A stretch of 64,000 nucleotides of DNA, taken from the NCBI RefSeq assembly GCF_014126825.1, contig NZ_CP059900.1, forward strand, positions 2,928,954-2,992,953, written 5' to 3'. This stretch comes from Tomitella gaofuii. GTDB taxonomy: Bacteria > Actinomycetota > Actinomycetes > Mycobacteriales > Mycobacteriaceae. The notes beneath the pieces were generated by a model, which saw nothing but the letters and a program-made list of their open reading frames with translations, was not told the origin of the DNA and made no database searches. Below are positions 57,354 to 64,000 of this stretch, piece after piece. The translations under genes and the position numbers were made by a program. Position 1 is the stretch's first letter, and every line of letters begins with the position of its first letter.

Positions 57354-57604
57354 ACCACGGGACCGGGAGAACCCGAACTCGGCCCTGCGACCAGCGGGAC
57401 GCACGCTGCGTCAGGCTCCGCCGACGCGCCACGGCCTCCGGCGCCGTCGCCTCGCGGCACGGGGTCGCACCCGACGTCTCCGATCATTGTGCGGCATACT
57501 CTGCTTGCGAAAACGCCGAATCGGCTTCTCCGCGCAGTCCACCGCCCCCCCAGGGGCGCGGGCGCCGGGGAACCCGTCAACGATCTGCGAGGTGTGCAGC
57601 CCCT

Positions 57605-59563
57605 GTGTGTGGCCTTCTCGGACTCGTCAGCGCCGACGCGGCAGCGCCGCCGGCGGCCATCGACAGGGTGCGCGCCGCCCTGACCTGCCAGCGGCACCGC
57701 GGCCCCGACGAGTCGGGCGTGTGGACCGAACCCGCCGCGGCCGGCGGCGAGGCTGCCCACGGCCGCGTGGTGTTCGGCTTCAACCGGCTGTCGATCATCG
57801 ACATCGGCCACTCGCATCAGCCGCTCACCTGGGGCCCTGAGGACGATCCGGAGCGCTACACGCTCACGTTCAACGGTGAGATCTACAACTATCTCGAGTT
57901 GCGCGCGGAGCTCGAAAAGGAGCACGGCGCGGTTTTCCGCACCGAGGGCGACACCGAGTCGATCGTCGCGGCCTTCCACTATTGGGGGCCGGCCGCGGTC
58001 GAGAAGCTGCGCGGCATGTTCGCGTTCGCCCTCTGGGACAGCCGCGAGCAGACGATGTTCCTCGCCCGCGATCCGTTCGGCATCAAGCCGCTGTTCTATG
58101 CCACCGGGCCGCACGGAACGGCGTTCTCCAGCGAGAAGAAGAGCCTGATCGCGCTGGCGGACGTCCTGGGCGTCGGCCTCGAACTGGACCCGCGCGCCAC
58201 CGAGCACTACATGGTGCTGCAGTACGTCCCGGAGCCGGAGACGCTGCACGCACGGATCCGACGGCTCGAATCGGGCACGTACGCGACGGTCCGGCCGGGC
58301 GGCGACGTGGAGCCGCACCGCTATTTCGCGCCGCGATTCCCGGTGCGTCCGGTCCCGGCGGGCGGCGAGGAGGCCCGCTACCGCGAGGTCGCCGAGGCCC
58401 TCGAGGACTCGGTGGCCAAGCACATGCGGGCCGACGTGACCGTCGGCTCGTTCCTGTCGGGCGGCATCGACTCGACGGCCATCGCCGCCCTGGCCATGCG
58501 CCACAACCCGGACTTGATCACCTTCACCACCGGGTTCGAGCGCGAGGGATATTCGGAGGTCGACGTGGCCGCCGAGTCGGCGGCCGCGATCGGCGCCCGG
58601 CACGTGGTCAAGGTGGTCAGCCCCGCGGAGTTCGCCGCATCGATCCCGGCGATCATCTGGTACCTGGACGACCCGGTGGCCGACCCCGCGCTGGTGCCGC
58701 TGTACTTCGTCGCACGAGAGGCACGTAAACACGTCAAGGTGGTGCTCTCCGGGGAAGGCGCGGACGAGCTGTTCGGGGGCTACACGATCTACCGCGAGCC
58801 GCTGTCGCTCAAGCCGTTCGAGCGCCTGCCCCGGCCGCTGCGGCGCGGCGCGGGCAGGCTCTCCGAGCGCATCCCCGACGGGGTCCGCGGCAAGAGTCTG
58901 CTGCACCGCGGGTCGATGACGCTGGAGGACCGCTACTACGGCAATGCGCGCAGCTTCAGCGACGCCCAACTGCGGTCGGTGCTGCGCGGCTTCCGGCAGG
59001 AGTGGACGCACCAGGACGTCACCGCGCCGATCTACGACATCTCCCGCGGGTGGGACCCGGTGGCACGCATGCAGCACCTGGACCTGTTCACCTGGCTGCG
59101 CGGCGACATCCTTGTCAAAGCCGACAAGATCACCATGGCCAACTCGCTGGAACTGCGCGTGCCGTTCCTCGACCGCGCGGTGTTCGAGGTCGCGCAGTCC
59201 CTGCCGCTGGATCAGAAGATCACGCGGCAGACCACGAAGTACGCGTTGCGCCGCGCGCTCGAGGGCATCGTGCCGCCGCACGTGCTGCACCGCGCCAAGC
59301 TCGGCTTCCCGGTCCCGCTGCGGCACTGGCTCGCGGGCACCGAGCTCTACGACTGGGCGCACGCCGTGATCGCGGAGTCGGGTACCGACCACATCTTCGA
59401 CAAGGCCGTCGCCGCCCGGATGCTGACGGACCACCGTGCCGGCGTGGCCGACAACAGCAGGCGGCTCTGGACGATCCTCGCCTTCATGATCTGGCACGGG
59501 ATCTTCGTCGAGGAGCGCATCCACCCGGACATCGACGAACCCGCCTACCCGGTCGAGGTCTGA
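57605..59563 (+). CDS. asnB: Glutamine-hydrolysing asparagine synthase AsnB
   Basis: Converts aspartate and glutamine to asparagine, or in mycobacteria and corynebacteria (LtsA/AsnB) amidates meso-DAP of peptidoglycan. 652 residues: N-terminal Ntn amidotransferase with catalytic Cys2 (VCGLLGLVSAD), RHRGPDESG and FNGEIYNYLELR; synthetase P-loop FLSGGIDSTAIAAL and LSGEGADELFGGY. GTG at 57605 was chosen so that Cys is residue 2, which autocatalysis requires. The C-terminal ERIHPDIDEPAYPVEV matches the Rv2201 class. DAP amidation is possible given the wall-gene context but unproven. Confidence 0.95.
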   Translation: MCGLLGLVSADAAAPPAAIDRVRAALTCQRHRGPDESGVWTEPAAAGGEAAHGRVVFGFNRLSIIDIGHSHQPLTWGPEDDPERYTLTFNGEIYNYLELRAELEKEHGAVFRTEGDTESIVAAFHYWGPAAVEKLRGMFAFALWDSREQTMFLARDPFGIKPLFYATGPHGTAFSSEKKSLIALADVLGVGLELDPRATEHYMVLQYVPEPETLHARIRRLESGTYATVRPGGDVEPHRYFAPRFPVRPVPAGGEEARYREVAEALEDSVAKHMRADVTVGSFLSGGIDSTAIAALAMRHNPDLITFTTGFEREGYSEVDVAAESAAAIGARHVVKVVSPAEFAASIPAIIWYLDDPVADPALVPLYFVAREARKHVKVVLSGEGADELFGGYTIYREPLSLKPFERLPRPLRRGAGRLSERIPDGVRGKSLLHRGSMTLEDRYYGNARSFSDAQLRSVLRGFRQEWTHQDVTAPIYDISRGWDPVARMQHLDLFTWLRGDILVKADKITMANSLELRVPFLDRAVFEVAQSLPLDQKITRQTTKYALRRALEGIVPPHVLHRAKLGFPVPLRHWLAGTELYDWAHAVIAESGTDHIFDKAVAARMLTDHRAGVADNSRRLWTILAFMIWHGIFVEERIHPDIDEPAYPVEV

Positions 59564-59612
59564 CGCCCGCCCCCCGGCCCCTCGTGCATGCGAGGGCCCG
59601 CCCCACGGCGAG

Positions 59613-59651
59613 CGCCGGTGCGGGCCCGCGTGACACGTGCCCGCACCGGCG
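59613..59651. terminator. Bidirectional terminator between asnB and adoK
   Basis: Perfect 13-bp inverted repeat (59613-59625 with 59639-59651), 13-base loop, midway between the convergent asnB and adoK stops. Only TTCT follows on the plus strand. Confidence 0.65.
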
Positions 59652-59675
59652 TTCTGCGTCGGTACGCCGCCGGGA

Positions 59676-60761
<1,086 letters not shown>

Positions 60762-60803
60762 TCACCGTACTCGGCCGGGCCGGCGCGCCGTCGCCCGGAA
60801 ACG

Positions 60804-60844
60804 CGTGCGGGGCCGGCACCCGAGACGGGTGCCGGCCCCGCACG
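60804..60844 (-). terminator. Terminator of the ErpA-like gene
   Basis: Perfect 19-bp inverted repeat (60804-60822 with 60826-60844) around AGA, 13 bases after the erpA stop on the minus strand and followed by TTTCC. It insulates the gene from adoK. Confidence 0.8.
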
Positions 60845-60857
60845 GGGTGCCGCTGCG

Positions 60858-61208
60858 TCAGTTGAACGAGTCGCCGCAGGCGCACGAGCCGCCCGCATTG
60901 GGGTTCTCGATGGTGAACCCCTGCTTTTCGATGGTGTCCGCGTAGTCGATCGAGGCGCCCTCGAGGTACGGGCCGCTCATCCTGTCCACGACAAGCTTGA
61001 CGCCGCCGAACTCCGCGGCGAGGTCGCCGTCGAGGGCACGGTCGTCGAAGAACAGCTGGTAGCGCAGCCCCGCGCACCCGCCGGGCTGGACGGCGATGCG
61101 CAGAGCGAGGTCGTCACGGCCCTCCTGGTCGAGCAGTGCCTTGGCCTTGGCGGCGGCCTCATCGCTCAACGTCACGCCGTGGGTGGCGGTGGTGCTCTCG
61201 ACAGTCAT
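60858..61208 (-). CDS. erpA: HesB/IscA-type iron-sulfur insertion protein (Rv2204c-like)
   Basis: A-type Fe-S carrier, 116 residues. The three conserved cysteines are present: PGGCAGLRYQLFFDD, and GGSCACGDSFN at the C terminus. The ribosome site TGAGGAG lies directly before the ATG at 61208. It probably delivers clusters to respiratory or other Fe-S proteins; its distance to qcrA (Rieske) is about 9 kb and no SUF genes are adjacent. Symbol erpA follows common actinobacterial usage. Confidence 0.93.
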   Translation of the reverse strand: MTVESTTATHGVTLSDEAAAKAKALLDQEGRDDLALRIAVQPGGCAGLRYQLFFDDRALDGDLAAEFGGVKLVVDRMSGPYLEGASIDYADTIEKQGFTIENPNAGGSCACGDSFN

Positions 61209-61269
61209 GAAATCTCCTCAGCTTGTTGCGACGCACGCCTATAGGGACAACGGTACCGCCCTCCGCAAC

Positions 61270-61296
61270 ATTCCCGCGGCCTGCGGGTCCGGGAAT
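61270..61296 (-). terminator. Possible terminator after the glycerate kinase gene
   Basis: ATTCCCG (61270-61276) pairs with CGGGAAT (61290-61296), and part of the GC-rich loop may also pair. It lies 10 bases after the corrected stop at 61306, between this gene and erpA. Short stem, so moderate only. Confidence 0.45.
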
Positions 61297-61305
61297 ATCC
61301 GGGGA

Positions 61306-62411
61306 TCACGCCGTCCCGGCCATGGCCTGCGCGGCCCGCCGCGCAGCCTCGGCCACGTGCGCCGCGGGATGCGCCATCGCCGCGTCGACGGACCCGCGGC
61401 CTCGACGGCCGACCACGCCTCGTCGACGCCCATGCGTCGCAGGTCCGGCTCCGCCAGCGCGATCCGCCCGGCGATGACGACCACCCGCGCGCCGTGGCGG
61501 GCCGCCTCCTCGGCAAGGTGGCCCACGACCTTGCCGCGCGCGGACCCGGCGTCGACGCACCCCTCGCCGGTGAGCACCACATCGGCTTCACCCACCGCCG
61601 CACCCCTGCCGGTGACCTCGCCGACGATCCCGGCCCCCTGCCGCACCCGCGCGCCCAGGGCCATCAGCAGCCCGCCCAGTCCTCCCGCCGCGCCGGCGCC
61701 CGCGCCATCGCGCACGTCCACTCCGGTGTCGGCGAGCAGCACGGCGCCCCACTCCCGCAGGCGCTCCTCGAGCAGGCGGACCGTATCCGCGTCGTCGGCG
61801 CCCTTCTGCGGCCCGAACACCGCGGCCGCACCCTCGACACCGAGCAACGGGCTGCGCACATCGACGGCGGCGGTCAGCTCCACCCCTCCGAGCGCGCCGC
61901 GCATCCGGCGCACGCCGCCGAATGCCGCCGCCGCGCCGGCCCCGCCGTCGGTGCAGGCGCTGCCGCCGAGGCCGACGACGACGCGTTCCGCGCCCTCGGC
62001 CACCGCCCGTGCGATGAGCTCGCCGACCCCGAAGCTGGTCGCATCCATGGCCGTGTCCCGATCCGGTGGCCGGCCCAGAAGCCGCAGACCGCACGCCTGA
62101 GCCGACTCGATGAAGGCGGTGTCGCCCGCCCGGAGCCATCGAGCGCGGGCCGGAGCCCCCAGCGGACCGGTCACGTCCGCCCACCGTGATTCCACGTGCG
62201 CCGGGCCGATGCCGCGCCGGAGCACGTCGATGAACCCCGGGCCGCCGTCCGACTGCGGCGCGAGGGCCAGTTCATCGCGCCCCCGGGCGCGGGCCCACCC
62301 CTCCGCCATCGCGGACGCCGCCGCGGCGGCGGTGAGCGTCCCGCCGAACCCGTCGGGCGCCACCAGCACGCGGAGCGGACGCGTGCGGGGTACACGGCGC
62401 ATCGCCTCCAT
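61306..62411 (-). pseudogene. glxK: Glycerate kinase (GlxK family), frame broken near 61393
   Basis: GarK/GlxK-type kinase phosphorylating glycerate (Rv2205c position). From ATG 62411 (LRVLVAPDGFGGTLTAAAAASAMAEGWARAR) the frame includes APQSDGGPGFIDVL, MDATSFGVGELI, VGLGGSACTDGGAGAAAAFGG and LTGEGCVDAGSARGKVVGHLA down to DEAWSAVEAAG. It then breaks around 61391-61395, where one base seems missing; the next frame gives the expected end SVDAAMAHPAAHVAEAARRAAQAMAG. All active-site motifs precede the break. Sequence error is likely; a real frameshift would replace the last ~28 residues with a longer unrelated tail ending at 61239. Confidence 0.82.
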
Positions 62412-62500
62412 CCCTCCACGGTAGCCGGACCGCGCCGGGCGCCGGCCAGGATCGTCGACCAGGGTCAGGGCCAAGGGCGCCGTCCCTATAGCCTGATGGG

Positions 62501-63220
62501 GTGAAGTTTCTGCGCCGCGGGGCATCGGATGCACAGCCGACGCCCGACGATCCCGCCTCGGACACCGCCGACTCCCCGGACGACTCCCCCGCCCCGGACA
62601 CGGGCGACGCCTCGGACGGAGGCTCCGACCGTGCCGGCGGCGGAAGGGTCACCGAGGGGAAGGGCCGGCCCACCCCCAAGCGCAACGCCTCCGAGAAGCG
62701 CCGCGGCCCCGTCGGGCCCGCCCCGATGACGGCGAAGGAGGCGCGCGCCCGCCGCCGCACCCACCGCGACGGGTCCAAGAAGTCCCGCGAGGAACGCAAG
62801 GCCGAGTCGGCGGAGCGGCGCGCCGCGATGGCCGACCGGCGCGAGCGCATGATGGCGGGCGAAGAGAAGTTCCTGCCCGCGCGCGACCGGGGCCCGGAGC
62901 GCCGCTACGTCCGCAATATCGTCGACTCCCGCCGTCACCTGGTGGGCCTGTTCATGCCGCTGGCCATCGTCATGATCCTGTCGCTGTTCCTCGCACCGAA
63001 CATCCAGGCCCTGGTCAGCTTGTTCATGCTCATCATGGTCGTGCTGATGATGATCGAGGGCTTCTTCTTGAGCCGGCGCACCTACGCCCGCGTCGCCGAG
63101 CGGTATCCGGACGTGGCGGACAGCCGCTTCTCGCTGGGCTGGTACGCGTTCGTGCGCGCGTCGCAGCTGCGGCGCATGCGCACCCCGCGTCCGGAGGTCT
63201 CCGTCGGCGATGAGGTCTGA
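62501..63220 (+). CDS. DUF3043 membrane protein (Rv2206-like)
   Basis: 239-residue integral membrane protein of unknown function found across Mycobacteriales. A disordered acidic then highly basic N-terminal half ([42 protein letters not shown]) leads to [26 protein letters not shown], the family core, then two helices ([17 protein letters not shown] and [19 protein letters not shown]) and [36 protein letters not shown] at 62501 divergent from glycerate kinase; stop overlaps cobT. Confidence 0.92.
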   Translation: MKFLRRGASDAQPTPDDPASDTADSPDDSPAPDTGDASDGGSDRAGGGRVTEGKGRPTPKRNASEKRRGPVGPAPMTAKEARARRRTHRDGSKKSREERKAESAERRAAMADRRERMMAGEEKFLPARDRGPERRYVRNIVDSRRHLVGLFMPLAIVMILSLFLAPNIQALVSLFMLIMVVLMMIEGFFLSRRTYARVAERYPDVADSRFSLGWYAFVRASQLRRMRTPRPEVSVGDEV

Positions 63221-64000
63221 GGTGGGCGCGGCCGCGGCGGAGCTCGGTGCGACCTTCCCCACCGTCATTCCGCCGGATGCACAGGTGCTGCGCGACGCGC
63301 AGGCCCGCCAGCGTGAGCTCACCAAACCGCCCGGCTCGCTCGGGCGGCTGGAGGACGTGGCCTGCTGGGTCGCCGCGTGCCAGGGTCAGTGCCCGCCACG
63401 CGCACTCACGCGGGTGCGCGTCGTCGTCTTCGCCGGCGACCACGGGATCGCCCGTGCCGGCGTCTCGGCTTTCCCGCCCGATGTGACCGCGCAGATGGTG
63501 CAGAACTTCCGCCGGGGCGGTGCCGCCGTCAACGCGATCGCGGACGCCGTCGGCGCCGGTGTGCGGGTGGTCGACATGGCGGTCGACGACGGCTTCCCCG
63601 GCGCGGATTCCGGCGCCGGTGAGGTCGGCGCTCCGGCAGCGGGAGGAGACCCGGTGCGGGCGTACAAGGTGCGCTCCTCGTCGGGAAGCATCGACCGGGA
63701 GGACGCGCTGACCGCCGCGGAGACGATCGCGGCCATCGGCGCCGGCCGCGCCATCGCGGACGAAGAGGTGGACGCCGGGACCGACCTGCTCATCGCCGGC
63801 GACATGGGCATCGGCAACACCACGCCGGCCACGGCGATCGTCGCCACCCTGACCGGCCTGGAACCGGTGGTGGCGGTGGGACGCGGCACCGGCATCGACG
63901 ACGCCGCGTGGATGCGCAAGACCGCGGCGATCCGCGACGCGATGTTCCGCGCCCGGCACTTCGTCGGCGACCCGGTCGCGCTGCTGCGGACGATCGGCGG
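63210..64000 (+). CDS. cobT: Nicotinate-nucleotide-DMB phosphoribosyltransferase CobT, 5' part
   Basis: Activates 5,6-dimethylbenzimidazole for the cobalamin lower ligand. About 263 residues before the window ends: [90 protein letters not shown] and GRGTGIDD, all typical CobT blocks. ATG at 63210 overlaps the DUF3043 stop by 11 bp; GTG 63222 is a possible alternative. M. tuberculosis cobT is Rv2207, right after Rv2206. Confidence 0.95.
   Translation, partial: MRSEVGAAAAELGATFPTVIPPDAQVLRDAQARQRELTKPPGSLGRLEDVACWVAACQGQCPPRALTRVRVVVFAGDHGIARAGVSAFPPDVTAQMVQNFRRGGAAVNAIADAVGAGVRVVDMAVDDGFPGADSGAGEVGAPAAGGDPVRAYKVRSSSGSIDREDALTAAETIAAIGAGRAIADEEVDAGTDLLIAGDMGIGNTTPATAIVATLTGLEPVVAVGRGTGIDDAAWMRKTAAIRDAMFRARHFVGDPVALLRTIG

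Noticed and set aside
55706-57604. Long plus-strand open frame extending asnB upstream by over 600 codons
   Set aside because: It is antisense to ctaF and ctaC, has no homology I recognise, and AsnB requires cysteine at position 2, which fixes the start at 57605.

Overview
This window is a high-GC actinobacterial chromosome segment. Gene content and order match the division/cell-wall (dcw) to cytochrome bcc-aa3 region of mycolic-acid-containing Mycobacteriales (the Rv2150c-Rv2207 stretch of M. tuberculosis). It is not Mycobacterium itself: a CrtO-type carotene ketolase, crtI and crtB are inserted, PknL carries PASTA domains, and the mptC and mmpS3 neighbours are missing. A pigmented relative such as Dietzia, Tomitella, Gordonia or Williamsia is plausible, but the sequence alone does not settle the genus.

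Layout. (1) 1-16.4 kb, minus strand: dcw cluster read mraZ-rsmH-ftsL-pbpB-murE-murF-mraY-murD-ftsW-murG-murC-ftsQ-ftsZ (ftsZ runs off the left edge). Most junctions from murE to ftsQ are 4-bp start/stop overlaps. mraZ has a promoter with three MraZ boxes at a 10-bp period. (2) 16.8-22.4 kb: DUF3040 membrane protein, HEPN-like protein, GNAT acetyltransferase, crtO, lppM and metF. (3) 22.7-28.3 kb, plus strand: a translationally coupled unit idsA/crtE-crtI-mptA-crtB that mixes carotenoid and lipomannan biosynthesis. (4) 28.2-37.7 kb: Rv2175c-like regulator diverging from pknL, then aroG, a 3'-5' exoribonuclease, plsC, ROK glucokinase, an ArsA-like ATPase and two SRPBCC proteins. (5) 38-45 kb: fadD15, pimB', a metallopeptidase-like lipoprotein, and two NlpC/P60 wall hydrolases, the upstream one behind a c-di-AMP (ydaO) riboswitch. 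(6) 45-49 kb: exonuclease/GIY-YIG protein, stand-alone Lrp-type RAM domain, trpD, one unrecognised gene. (7) 49.3-57.3 kb: respiratory supercomplex genes ctaE-qcrC-qcrA-qcrB and the opposing ctaC-ctaF, with a 3-hydroxyacyl-CoA dehydrogenase between. (8) 57.6-64 kb: asnB, adoK, erpA-like, glycerate kinase, DUF3043 and the 5' part of cobT.

Functionally the window covers peptidoglycan precursor synthesis and septal machinery, envelope lipids and glycolipids (LM/PIM, acyl-CoA ligase, acyltransferase), wall hydrolysis and its c-di-AMP control, carotenoid pigment formation, and the aerobic electron-transport terminus.

Caution: at least four 1-bp frame breaks occur in conserved genes (ftsW twice, crtB, glycerate kinase), three of them extra G/C bases in short homopolymers or GC-rich tracts. 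Because ftsW is expected to be essential, sequencing or assembly indels are the leading explanation. No tRNA, rRNA, CRISPR array, IS element or prophage was seen.
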